DNA of 33,125 nt, from positions 1-33,125 of the forward strand of contig JAHDKO010000062.1 in assembly GCA_018436855.1 (NCBI GenBank), in the 5' to 3' direction. The DNA comes from Deltaproteobacteria bacterium (GTDB lineage Bacteria > Desulfobacterota > Desulfomonilia > UBA1062). The position numbers were made by a program, and so were the translations under genes. The notes below the pieces were generated by a model. It ran no database searches. It was not told where the DNA came from and worked only from the letters and a program-made list of their open reading frames with translations. Positions 18,062 to 25,859 of this stretch are shown in pieces. Positions within the stretch are counted from its first letter, which is position 1. Every line of letters begins with the position of its first letter.

Positions 18062-18547
18062 ATGATCTATTCCAGACTGATCAAGCTGATCGAGGATAAC
18101 GCGAGCGAGCTGACCAACAGGGTATGCAAGGACCTGCTCACCAGGGAGGAAACCAAGAGCTACCGGACGCTTCCGGAGGACCTTGTCCGTGACCGGATTT
18201 ACGATGTATACAGCAGGCTCGACTCGTGGCTCAACAAGAAGAAGCACACCGGCGAGGTACAGAAGTACTACAGCGACCTGGGAAAGAGAAGGTTCGGAGA
18301 AGGGATCCCCCTGCATGAAGTGGTCATGGCCCTGATGATCATCAAGCGGTACCTCTGGCTCTATGTCAGGGAGAATCAGTTCTTCGATTCGACCTACGAG
18401 TGCTACCAGGCACTTGAGATGAACAACAAGGTCGTCCTGTTCTTCGACCGGGCAATCTATTTCACCATCATCGGCTATGAGGAAGAGCTGGCCAAATCGG
18501 CAGGGGCCGACAACGGCCTCTTCTCCCGGCTGCTGAGAAAGAGGTGA
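18062..18547 (+). CDS. RsbRD N-terminal-like domain protein
   Basis: Soluble, mostly helical protein of 161 residues. It resembles the RsbT co-antagonist RsbRD N-terminal domain, a globin-like sensor fold usually joined to a STAS domain in stressosome proteins. Matching features are the opening helix (LIKLIEDNASELTNRVCKDL), YRTLPEDLVRDRIYDVYSRL, and the Y-x-x-L-G-x-x-RF-x-E-G-I-P-L-x-E-V segment. No STAS domain or partner (RsbS, RsbT) is found next to it, so this is a stand-alone version with unknown signal and output. The ATG at 18062 has GGGGAGAG upstream. It is convergent with ahbB; the 80-base gap contains a CGCGCG hairpin without a T run. Confidence 0.82.
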   Translation: MIYSRLIKLIEDNASELTNRVCKDLLTREETKSYRTLPEDLVRDRIYDVYSRLDSWLNKKKHTGEVQKYYSDLGKRRFGEGIPLHEVVMALMIIKRYLWLYVRENQFFDSTYECYQALEMNNKVVLFFDRAIYFTIIGYEEELAKSAGADNGLFSRLLRKR

Positions 18548-18627
18548 TCACTCCCTGAAAAGAGAACCGCGCGTGCCCTCGCGCGAGAGGGGCGCTTTCC
18601 GAGCGGAGCAACCCTTCCCTACAGTGT

Positions 18628-19167
18628 TCAGCCGCTCCCGGGCGGGATTTCTTCTTTTTCGCTGAAATCAAATGAAACGTTTATCTTGAAGACGCGCCGG
18701 GCAGGGAGATCGAGGATGTCTGTCCCGAGCCGCTGCCCGATCTCGCGGATGATCCTTTCCGCCTGCGCCTTGTCCGGCGTGATCAGGGTGAACCAGCAGT
18801 TGGGGTGGCCGGTGCGCACGTAGTTGTGGGTCACCTGGCCGTAGGCGTTGACCAGCGAGGCGAACTCGTCGATTCTTTCCTGGGGCACCTCCGCGGCGCA
18901 GAGCGTGGAGTACCATCCCAGGTTCCGGGGGCTGATGACGGCACCGATTCTCCGGATCGCGCCGGTTTCCTTGAGCCTGCGGATCCTCTCCATGGCCTCG
19001 TCCTCCGTGATCCCGGTCCGCTCCCCGATCGAGCGGAACGGGCGTTCCGTTAGCGGAAAAGACCTGCTGATGAAGGTGAGGATCTTCCGGTCGATATGAT
19101 CCATGCAGCCCGTGGCATCCGTATCAGGGGCATGCTTGCCCGTTTTGCCGTTGCCTGTGTTATCCAT
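18628..19167 (-). CDS. ahbB: siroheme decarboxylase subunit (AhbA/AhbB, Lrp/AsnC-like)
   Basis: Cytosolic subunit of siroheme decarboxylase, which makes didecarboxysiroheme in the alternative heme pathway. From 19167 it has 179 residues. An Lrp/AsnC-type winged helix (DRKILTFISRSFPL ... ITEDEAMERIRRL) is followed by the RAM-like domain with VTHNYVRTGHPNCWFTLI, typical of Ahb proteins rather than of amino-acid-responsive regulators. The ATG at 19167 is chosen for a GGAGG site about ten bases upstream; the family core starts at an internal ATG at 19104. Only one of the two related subunits is present here, and AhbA versus AhbB is not certain. It is last in hemB-ahbD-ahbB. Confidence 0.82.
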   Translation of the reverse strand: MDNTGNGKTGKHAPDTDATGCMDHIDRKILTFISRSFPLTERPFRSIGERTGITEDEAMERIRRLKETGAIRRIGAVISPRNLGWYSTLCAAEVPQERIDEFASLVNAYGQVTHNYVRTGHPNCWFTLITPDKAQAERIIREIGQRLGTDILDLPARRVFKINVSFDFSEKEEIPPGSG

Positions 19168-19254
19168 GCGACGCGTGCCTCCTTGCACCTGAAGCTCCCG
19201 ATGCATCGGGGCGCATCCACCATACCTCGCGTGCCGTCGCCGCGCAGACCGCGC

Positions 19255-20244
19255 TCAGCTTTTGAACCAGCATATGGGGTCCCTCTGCGTGAGATCGCCG
19301 ATCACTTCATGCGCGCGGGCCCTGCAGCCGCCGCATACCTCTTTGTAGCCGCATGTGCCGCATTTTCCCTTGAGCGATGCGGTGTCCCGCAGGACGCGAA
19401 GGGTATCGGACTCCTCCCAGGCGGCGCAGAATCCGCGGTCCCTGACATTGCCGCAGGGAATCTGGAGAAACCCGCACGGCTGCAGCACGCCCGTGGACGA
19501 GACAAAGCCGAACCCGCTTCCGGCAAGGCAGCCCCGGGTGTGCACAGGCTCTCCGTGCTCGGCCAGGATGCGGTAGAACTGCGGGGCGCAGGTGGCCTTG
19601 CACTCGATCCGGGAGGTCTGGTACACGCGGTGAAAATCCTCGAGCATGGAGCGGTACTCCTTGACGGTGGCGGGTTCCATGTCGTGCCCCCGGCCCGTGG
19701 GCACGAGGAAGAAGACGTGCCACGCCATGACACCGAGCGGCTCCAGAAAGGAGGGGAATGCCTCCATCTGGCTCACGTTCATCGCGGCGACCGTGGTGTT
19801 GACCTGAACCGGCACCCCCTGCTCGATGAGGCTATGGATGCCGGACAGCGCGAGTTCGAAAGCCCCTTCACGGCCCCGGAACCGGTCGTGCATGTCCGGA
19901 GTGACGCCGTCGAGGCTCACGGACACCCGAACGATTCCCGACTCTTGTATCCGCCCGGCAACCTCGGAGGTGACCAGGGAGCCGTTGGTGGCAAGGGTCA
20001 TCCTCATGCCCAGGGAGGTGCCGTACCGGGCGAGTTCGTACACGTCGGGGCGCATCAGCGACTCGCCCCCGGAGAGGATCACCATCCTCGTGCCCGCGGC
20101 GCCGACCTCGCGCAGGAGGGAGAGCCCTTCGTCCGTGGTCAGCTCGCCGGGCCTGGGTTCGGCGGTTGCCGATGCCCGGCAGTGACGGCAGTCGAGATTG
20201 CAGGAGGTGGTCGTCTCCCATGCGAGGATGCGCGGTGCACTCAT
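19255..20244 (-). CDS. ahbD: radical SAM heme synthase-like protein (AhbD family)
   Basis: Radical SAM enzyme of 329 residues. In the Ahb pathway AhbD oxidatively decarboxylates two propionates of Fe-coproporphyrin III to give heme. The catalytic cluster cysteines are C15, C19 and C22 (SCNLDCRHC). A C-terminal auxiliary-cluster region has [19 protein letters not shown] and a final cysteine near the end (DPICWF), as in AhbD. The start ATG at 20244 overlaps the hemB stop codon by four bases (ATGA). A related protein, AhbC, has the same architecture, so the C/D distinction rests on the [12 protein letters not shown] ending, which I associate with AhbD. Gene context (hemB, ahbB) supports heme synthesis. 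Confidence 0.85.
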   Translation of the reverse strand: MSAPRILAWETTTSCNLDCRHCRASATAEPRPGELTTDEGLSLLREVGAAGTRMVILSGGESLMRPDVYELARYGTSLGMRMTLATNGSLVTSEVAGRIQESGIVRVSVSLDGVTPDMHDRFRGREGAFELALSGIHSLIEQGVPVQVNTTVAAMNVSQMEAFPSFLEPLGVMAWHVFFLVPTGRGHDMEPATVKEYRSMLEDFHRVYQTSRIECKATCAPQFYRILAEHGEPVHTRGCLAGSGFGFVSSTGVLQPCGFLQIPCGNVRDRGFCAAWEESDTLRVLRDTASLKGKCGTCGYKEVCGGCRARAHEVIGDLTQRDPICWFKS

Positions 20245-21215
20245 GTGAGGAGCTCTGCGACCCGGCACGCGAAATAGGTGATGAGCATATCCGCCCCGGC
20301 CCTCTTGATGGAGAGCACGCTCTCCATGATGCAGGCGTCTTCCGCGAGCCATCCGTTTGCGGAAGCGGCCTTGATCATGGCGTACTCGCCCGAGACCTGA
20401 TAGGCGCACAGCGGCTCGTCGAACTCGTCGGCCGCCAGGCGGATCACGTCGAGATAGGGCATCGCGGGCTTGACCATGATGATATCCGCCCCTTCGTCCA
20501 CGTCGAGGCGTATCTCCCGCAGGGCTTCACGCACGTTGGCCGGGTCCATCTGATACCCCTTCCGGTCGCCGAACGCGGGGGCCGAGCCGGCCGCCTCGCG
20601 GAACGGGCCGTAGAAGGACGAGGCATACTTGGCCGAGTAGCTCATGATGGGGGTGTATTCAAACCCGCTCTCGTCCAGTGCCTCGCGGATGATGCCCACC
20701 CGGCCGTCCATCATGTCGGAGGGAGCGATGATGTCCGCGCCCGCCTTGGCGTGTGACAGCGCCACCTTTGAGAGCACCTCCAGGGTCTCGTCGTTCTCCA
20801 CGGCGCCCTCTCTGTCCAGGATGCCGCAGTGACCGTGGCTCGTGTACTCGCACAGGCAGACATCGGTGATCACCAGCAGATCGGGCGCCGCGTCCTTGAT
20901 CCTGCGGATTGCCTGCTGCACCACCCCGTCTTTTTTGTGCGCCTCGGTGCCGAACTTGTCTTTTGTCCGGGGGATGCCGAAGAGCAGAACCGCCGGTATC
21001 TCCCGCGACACCACCTCGCCGATCACGTCGGAGAGCCGGTCGGGCGAATACCGGAACTGCCCCGGCATGGCGTCGATAGGTTCCTTGATGGACTCGCCCT
21101 CCTTGATGAAGAGGGGGTAGATGAGGTCGTCAACCGAAACGCCGGTCTCCCTCACCATTCTTCGTATTGCGGGATTTATCCGCAGTCTTCGGGCTCTCTG
21201 CTCGGGAAACATCAT
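20241..21215 (-). CDS. hemB: delta-aminolevulinic acid dehydratase (porphobilinogen synthase)
   Basis: Cytosolic enzyme that joins two 5-aminolevulinate molecules into porphobilinogen, the entry to all tetrapyrroles. The length of 324 residues is normal. The zinc-type cysteines C120, C122 and C130 are in [13 protein letters not shown]. The Schiff-base lysines are K196 ([16 protein letters not shown]) and K249 ([12 protein letters not shown]). Two ATGs in tandem start the gene behind a strong AAGGGAGGAT site. It leads the hemB-ahbD-ahbB unit; a promoter is visible upstream. Supply of porphobilinogen to siroheme, and from there to heme by the Ahb enzymes, explains the linkage. Confidence 0.97.
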   Translation of the reverse strand: MMFPEQRARRLRINPAIRRMVRETGVSVDDLIYPLFIKEGESIKEPIDAMPGQFRYSPDRLSDVIGEVVSREIPAVLLFGIPRTKDKFGTEAHKKDGVVQQAIRRIKDAAPDLLVITDVCLCEYTSHGHCGILDREGAVENDETLEVLSKVALSHAKAGADIIAPSDMMDGRVGIIREALDESGFEYTPIMSYSAKYASSFYGPFREAAGSAPAFGDRKGYQMDPANVREALREIRLDVDEGADIIMVKPAMPYLDVIRLAADEFDEPLCAYQVSGEYAMIKAASANGWLAEDACIMESVLSIKRAGADMLITYFACRVAELLT

Positions 21216-21257
21216 ATCCTCCCTTTCAATGCGTATTGTTCTGATCCTTCACTGAAG

Positions 21258-21288
21258 ATTATATATAAATTGTAGCGGGACAATGCAA
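21258..21288 (-). promoter_or_regulatory. putative promoter of the hemB-ahbD-ahbB unit
   Basis: Minus strand: TTGCAT (21283-21288) with overlapping -10 choices, TATATA at 17 bases or TATAAT (21258-21263) at 19 bases. The region is strikingly AT-rich for this window and lies about 45 bases before the hemB ATG. Confidence 0.45.
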
Positions 21289-21289
21289 G

Positions 21290-21910
21290 CTAGGGAAAGG
21301 TGAGAAGAACCGGAAGGAAGCCGGTGTGGTGGAGGCGCTCGATCACGATGAGCACCATGAACAGGAGCGGGAACCACATGACGCTGAAGAACGCCCGCCT
21401 GAAAAGCCGGGTGTCGATGGTGTAATGGGACGGCTCCCGGAACAGGGAAGGCCTGGGGAAAAACATGGGGGTCTTCTCCCGGTACTCGTCGAATTCCTCT
21501 CCATGGACCTCGCGCAGGTGGTTCTCTTCGGCCCGGATGACGAAGGGGTAGTACAGGCCGAACAGAATCACGATGAGCCCGAAGACCAGCACGTTGTTTG
21601 TCATGATCCCGATGCCCACGGCGCCGATGAGACTGAAGAAATACAGGGGGTTTCGCACCATGGAATAGGGGCCCTCGGTGATGAGGTCCTTTGTCTTGTG
21701 GCCGCTGATATAGGCAAGCGCCCAGAGCCGCCCGAAGGCGGCTGTGATGACGAGGATGAAGGCGAAGAAGTCCACGGCCAGGTCGAGATACGACAGTCCG
21801 CTGTACGGAGACGACGGGCCGGAGAAAAGAATCAGCAGGATGATGAGGGCGCCGCAAGCCCTCGAGATCGCAATTCGATAATCCTGGGTGAACTGTACGA
21901 TGGAAGCCAT
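21290..21910 (-). CDS. ICMT/PEMT-like membrane methyltransferase
   Basis: Inner-membrane protein of 206 residues of the isoprenylcysteine carboxyl methyltransferase / phospholipid methyltransferase fold. Four to five hydrophobic helices are visible. The SAM-binding signature is GHKTKDLITEGPYSMVRNPLY at residues 70-90 (shown here in part), together with the charged RAEENHLREVHG and EYREKTPMFFP near residues 126-152. The methyl acceptor is unknown; lipids or small thiols or amines are typical. The ATG at 21910 has no obvious ribosome-binding site. It is divergent from manC and its 3' end abuts the hemB promoter. Confidence 0.85.
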   Translation of the reverse strand: MASIVQFTQDYRIAISRACGALIILLILFSGPSSPYSGLSYLDLAVDFFAFILVITAAFGRLWALAYISGHKTKDLITEGPYSMVRNPLYFFSLIGAVGIGIMTNNVLVFGLIVILFGLYYPFVIRAEENHLREVHGEEFDEYREKTPMFFPRPSLFREPSHYTIDTRLFRRAFFSVMWFPLLFMVLIVIERLHHTGFLPVLLTFP

Positions 21911-21975
21911 ATGTGATGATACTTTCTAGGACACCTGGAGGGCCGGTGTCAATGCTTTTTCAGGGATTTGCCCGG

Positions 21976-22004
21976 TTGACCCGGTAATTGAGGTATATTA
22001 CAAA
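21976..22004 (+). promoter_or_regulatory. putative sigma-70 promoter of manC
   Basis: TTGACC (21976-21981), 17 bases, TACAAA (21999-22004). It lies 50 bases before the chosen ATG. Confidence 0.45.
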
Positions 22005-22053
22005 AGGGGAGGTTGTGCTGTTCCTTATGATAAAGATTGAAAGAGGTGATCAC

Positions 22054-23118
22054 ATGGCGGTTCACGCAGTCATCATGGCAGGGGGAAGGGGAGAGCGCCT
22101 GTGGCCGCTCTCGACACCGGACAATCCCAAGCAGCTCCACTCCTTCGGCACCGCAGGGAGCCTGCTGCGGAGCACCTTCGAGCGCACCCGCGGGATCGCG
22201 GACAGCTCTCGGGTCTATGTCGTCACGAACGAGCAGATCGCGGCCAGGGTCCGCGAGCACCTGCCCGAGATACCCGGAGAAAACGTCCTCGCCGAGCCCG
22301 TGGGCCGCAACACTGCTCCCTGCATAGCCTATGCGGCCCTGACCATCGCGCGGAAAGACCCTGATGCGGTCATGGCGGTCTTTCCGGCCGACCACTGGAT
22401 ATCGGACAGGCTGGGGTTTACCGCTGCCATCGGCTTCGGGATCGAGGCATTGAGAGAGCATCCCCGCCTCCTCATCACCCTGGGCATGGTGCCGGACCAC
22501 CCCGAGACCGGGTACGGCTATATCGCACCGGGAGAGGTTGCGGCCCGGGGTGCGTCTCACCGTCTTCACCGGGTGCTCACCTTCCGGGAAAAGCCCGATC
22601 TCAAGACCGCGGAGACATACATCGAAAAGGGCTTTCTGTGGAACGCCGGGATGTTTCTCTGGCGGGTGGATACCATTCTCGACGCGTTCAGGGTCCATCT
22701 GCCCGGGATGCATGCCCTTCTCTCGGCCATGAACGAGAGGCCGGAGATCCGTGACGAGGACGTCCGGGAGTTCTATGACAGGGTCGAGGCCGTTTCCATC
22801 GATTACGGCGTGATGGAAAAGGCCGCTGATGCGGGCGTGATTCCGGCCGAATTCGGGTGGAACGATATCGGATCGTGGGACGCCCTGGGCAGAATCGTGC
22901 CCGGCGATGCGCAAGGCAACACGGTCAGCGGAGACACCCTGCTGGAAGACGCGTCCGGCAACGTGGTGTGGGCAACCCGGAAAAAGGTCGTGCTCCTGGG
23001 AGTGGACGACCTCGTGGTGGTCGAGGGCAGGGACGCGATTCTGGTGTGCCCGAGAACGAGGTCGCAGGACATCAGCCGCCTCGCCAGGCTCGCCTCCGGA
23101 GACCGGGGAAAAACCTGA
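22054..23118 (+). CDS. manC: mannose-1-phosphate guanylyltransferase
   Basis: Cytosolic nucleotidyltransferase making GDP-mannose from mannose-1-phosphate and GTP for surface polysaccharides or LPS. It has 354 residues from the ATG at 22054, so it is the short form without the C-terminal mannose-6-phosphate isomerase domain. Signatures are MAGGRGERLWPLS at residues 8-20 with NPKQL, EPVGRNTAPCIAYAAL, FPADHWI, FREKPD and WNAGMFLW, and SIDYGVMEKA. The chosen ATG follows AGAGGTGATC. An upstream in-frame ATG at 22027 is possible. No other GDP-mannose gene is adjacent. Confidence 0.93.
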   Translation: MAVHAVIMAGGRGERLWPLSTPDNPKQLHSFGTAGSLLRSTFERTRGIADSSRVYVVTNEQIAARVREHLPEIPGENVLAEPVGRNTAPCIAYAALTIARKDPDAVMAVFPADHWISDRLGFTAAIGFGIEALREHPRLLITLGMVPDHPETGYGYIAPGEVAARGASHRLHRVLTFREKPDLKTAETYIEKGFLWNAGMFLWRVDTILDAFRVHLPGMHALLSAMNERPEIRDEDVREFYDRVEAVSIDYGVMEKAADAGVIPAEFGWNDIGSWDALGRIVPGDAQGNTVSGDTLLEDASGNVVWATRKKVVLLGVDDLVVVEGRDAILVCPRTRSQDISRLARLASGDRGKT

Positions 23119-23230
23119 GCAAAGGGGCGTTCATTGCACGAGAATGCATTACAGTTTCGAAAGAGGCTTACCGATGAGATAAGATAATTTGCGTTTGTGT
23201 AATCTACGGACAAGGAAGGGAAAACGTGGG

Positions 23231-23986
23231 ATGTCCATGAAAGTAGAGATCCTCGGTTGCAGCGGCTCGGTGATGCCGGGATACAACACCACGAGCATCC
23301 TGCTCAACCACGACACCCTCATCGATGCCGGGTCGGTGTCTTCGGTCCTTTCCGAAGACGCGGTGTGCGCCATCCGGCATATCCTCATCACGCATCCCCA
23401 CGTCGATCATATCAAGGAGCTTCCCTTTGTCTTGGACACCCTGTTTTCCAGCAGCGCGCACGGGGTGGTCATCTGGGCGAGCAGGCAGACCCTGGAAGCC
23501 CTTACCTGCAATGTGTTCAACGGCATGATCTGGCCGGAGATCCGTGACATCAACGCCCATAAGGACTTTATCACGCTCAGCGAAGTCCCGCTCGGGGAAT
23601 TCGTCGTCGGAGACTTGAGCATAACGGGACATCCGGTGGACCATATCCCGGGTTCGCTCTGTTACGAAGTGTCGGAAGGCGGATCCACGGTGATTTTCAG
23701 CGGAGATGCCGGATTCGACCCGGCACTCTTCGACCTGGTGCTTTCACGGGGTGCAGGGCTCAAGGCGTTTTTCGTGGATGTCTCTTTCCCCGACCGGATG
23801 GAGGAGATCGCCCGGCTGTCGCGTCATCTCACGCCCCTGCTCCTGAAACAGGGGATCGACGGCCGCTTGGACCCGTCGGCCCGCATCATCGCCTATCACA
23901 TCAAACCCAAGTACCTTGACGAAGTTGTTGCAGAACTCCCCCCGAATGTTGCATATATAGTCGGCGGGGAGGTGTTCGAGTTTTGA
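23231..23986 (+). CDS. metallo-beta-lactamase-fold hydrolase (class II cyclic nucleotide phosphodiesterase-like)
   Basis: Cytosolic metallohydrolase of 251 residues. The HxHxDH motif is at residues 55-60 (HPHVDH), with further ligands probably in the ITGHPVDHIPGS stretch, the DAG of FSGDAGFD and a late histidine in AYHIKPKY. The domain order and the opening ILGCSGSVMPGYNTTSILL resemble class II 3',5'-cyclic nucleotide phosphodiesterases. The substrate may be a cyclic nucleotide, but related enzymes act on other phosphodiesters. It heads a five-gene overlapping run; its stop codon overlaps the TTG start of accD. A second ATG lies at 23237. Confidence 0.85.
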   Translation: MSMKVEILGCSGSVMPGYNTTSILLNHDTLIDAGSVSSVLSEDAVCAIRHILITHPHVDHIKELPFVLDTLFSSSAHGVVIWASRQTLEALTCNVFNGMIWPEIRDINAHKDFITLSEVPLGEFVVGDLSITGHPVDHIPGSLCYEVSEGGSTVIFSGDAGFDPALFDLVLSRGAGLKAFFVDVSFPDRMEEIARLSRHLTPLLLKQGIDGRLDPSARIIAYHIKPKYLDEVVAELPPNVAYIVGGEVFEF

Positions 23987-24720
23987 GCGAAGTTCTCGAT
24001 GTAGCGAAAAAAGACGGGAGATGGGTGGAGTGCCCCTCCTGCGCCGAAATCATCATCACCAGGAAGCTCCAGGAAAACCTCTGGGTCTGCCACCACTGCA
24101 ATCATCACTTCAGGCTCGGCGCGCGCGACAGGATCGGCATGCTCTGCGACGAGGGAAGCTTCGAGGATCTTGCCGCGAATGATCGCATCGGTGATGAGGA
24201 TTCCGATGACGCCATCAGGACAGGGAAGGCCGCAATCAGCGGCAGGCCGTGCCTGCTGGGTGTCATGGATTTTTCTCACAAGGGCGGTTCCATGGGGGTC
24301 GCGCTGGGACAGAAGATCGTTCAGCTCATGAATGCAGCGCGGGAGACCGGCCTGCCGCTCGTTTTTTTCACCGCCTCGGGCGGCGTCCGCATTCACGAGG
24401 GGATCTGGGGCCTGCTCCAGATGCTCAGAACCGTGCATGCGCGCGACCGCATAACCCGTTCACCCGTGATCACGGTGTTCACTGATCCCACCACCGGCGG
24501 CGTCACGGCGAGCTTTGCCGCCCTGGCCGATGTTCTCCTGGCCGAGCCGAAAGCGCGCATCGGCTTTGCCGGCCCGCGGGTGATCCAGACCGTGCTGCGC
24601 TCGGAACTCCCGGAGGATTTTCAGAACGCCGAGACCCTGCACGCCAACGGTCTGATCGACCGGATCGTTCCGCGCCGCGACCTGAGAGACACCCTTTCCT
24701 TTTTCCTGAGATGGTTCTGA
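23983..24720 (+). CDS. accD: acetyl-CoA carboxylase carboxyltransferase subunit beta
   Basis: Beta subunit of the carboxyltransferase of acetyl-CoA carboxylase, which forms malonyl-CoA for fatty acid synthesis together with AccA. The N-terminal zinc ribbon has CPSC and CHHC (C17, C20, C36, C39). The crotonase-like core contains GGSMGVALGQKIVQL and FFTASGGVRIHEG. At 245 residues it is shorter than usual (about 280-300), mainly because the C-terminus is trimmed. The start is a TTG overlapping the upstream stop (TTGA). accA is not in the window. accD followed by folC is a familiar arrangement in proteobacteria. Confidence 0.93.
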   Translation: MSEVLDVAKKDGRWVECPSCAEIIITRKLQENLWVCHHCNHHFRLGARDRIGMLCDEGSFEDLAANDRIGDEDSDDAIRTGKAAISGRPCLLGVMDFSHKGGSMGVALGQKIVQLMNAARETGLPLVFFTASGGVRIHEGIWGLLQMLRTVHARDRITRSPVITVFTDPTTGGVTASFAALADVLLAEPKARIGFAGPRVIQTVLRSELPEDFQNAETLHANGLIDRIVPRRDLRDTLSFFLRWF

Positions 24721-25859
24721 AAGACATCCCGCAGAACGTGTGGTCCTTGGGCCTGGACCGCGTGAGGCAGGCCCTGGACCGGCTGGGTCATCCCGAGCGG
24801 TCTTACCGGCACGTGCTCGTGGCCGGGACCAACGGCAAGGGCTCCACCTGTGTCTTTCTCGAGCGCATCCTCAGGAGCATGGGTCTCTCGGTCGGCACCA
24901 CCATGTCACCCCACGTGACGGATTTCACGGAGCGCTTCCGCATCGACAGCCGCAACGTGGGCAGCGGCGTGCTTACAAGGGTGCGGGAGCGGATCGAGCC
25001 CAAGGTGGCGGACATCGGCCTGACCTATTTCGAGTGGTGCGTTATTCTTGCCGCCACCGTGTTCGCCCAGGAGAAGGTCGACTACGGCATATTCGAGATC
25101 GGGCTCGGGGGGAGGTATGATGCCGCCAATGTCATGGACCCGGCCGTTTCGCTCATCACCCCCATAGCCCTGGATCATACCGGGTATCTGGGCCCCACGG
25201 TGGAGGAGATAGCAGGAGAAAAGGCCCGGATAGCCCGCGCGGGAAGGCCCCTGGTCACGACCGCGACCGGTACCGCACTGGAGGTGATCAGGAACTATGC
25301 CGGAGAGATCGGCGCGGTCCTCCACGTGGTGGATACACCCTGCGAAGAGCGGACCTCTCTCAAGGGTTCGGGCCAGGCCATGAACGCTGCCCTCGCCCTG
25401 CAAGCCGCCCGCGAGCTCGGGTTTTGTCCCGGCGGGGAGCAGGTCGCCTATGCGCTGAACACCGCATTTCTTCCGGGGCGGATCGAGGAGATCGGAGACA
25501 GGGTGACGCTGGATGTGGCCCATAACCCTGCAGCCATGGCGGTTCTCATGGAATATCTTGAACAAAAGGGCTTTCATGGGGTAGGGGTGTTCGGAGTGCT
25601 TGCGGATAAGGATTTTCAGTCAATGATGGAGATGCTGAAAAAGACCTGCAGCCGTATCTACATCGCTCCGGTCCGATCGGACCGGTCGTGGGGGCCTGCC
25701 GAGATGGCCAGGTGCCTCGACGGAGAGCGGGCGGTGCGGTGCGAGACCGTTACCCGGGCCTTTCATCAGGCTCTTGGCACGGGTGAAGCGGTCGTGGTCA
25801 CCGGGTCGTTCTACACGGTCGGCGAAGTCAGGGAAGCCCTGGTATGCACAGGTTTCTGA
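24711..25859 (+). CDS. folC: dihydrofolate synthase / folylpolyglutamate synthase
   Basis: ATP-dependent Mur-ligase-type enzyme that adds glutamate to dihydropteroate and folates. It has 382 residues. The P-loop GTNGKGST is at residues 39-46. Further marks are TMSPHVTDFTERF, FEIGLGGRYDAANV, LDHTGYLG with the catalytic histidine, and LDVAHNPAAM. The ATG at 24711 lies 10 bases inside accD and the end overlaps lptD by 16 bases, so translation is probably coupled on both sides. Confidence 0.95.
   Translation: MVLKDIPQNVWSLGLDRVRQALDRLGHPERSYRHVLVAGTNGKGSTCVFLERILRSMGLSVGTTMSPHVTDFTERFRIDSRNVGSGVLTRVRERIEPKVADIGLTYFEWCVILAATVFAQEKVDYGIFEIGLGGRYDAANVMDPAVSLITPIALDHTGYLGPTVEEIAGEKARIARAGRPLVTTATGTALEVIRNYAGEIGAVLHVVDTPCEERTSLKGSGQAMNAALALQAARELGFCPGGEQVAYALNTAFLPGRIEEIGDRVTLDVAHNPAAMAVLMEYLEQKGFHGVGVFGVLADKDFQSMMEMLKKTCSRIYIAPVRSDRSWGPAEMARCLDGERAVRCETVTRAFHQALGTGEAVVVTGSFYTVGEVREALVCTGF

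Noticed and set aside
18566..18590. CGCGCG hairpin between the RsbRD-N-like gene and ahbB
   Set aside because: No T run on either strand directly after the stem; not a convincing intrinsic terminator.
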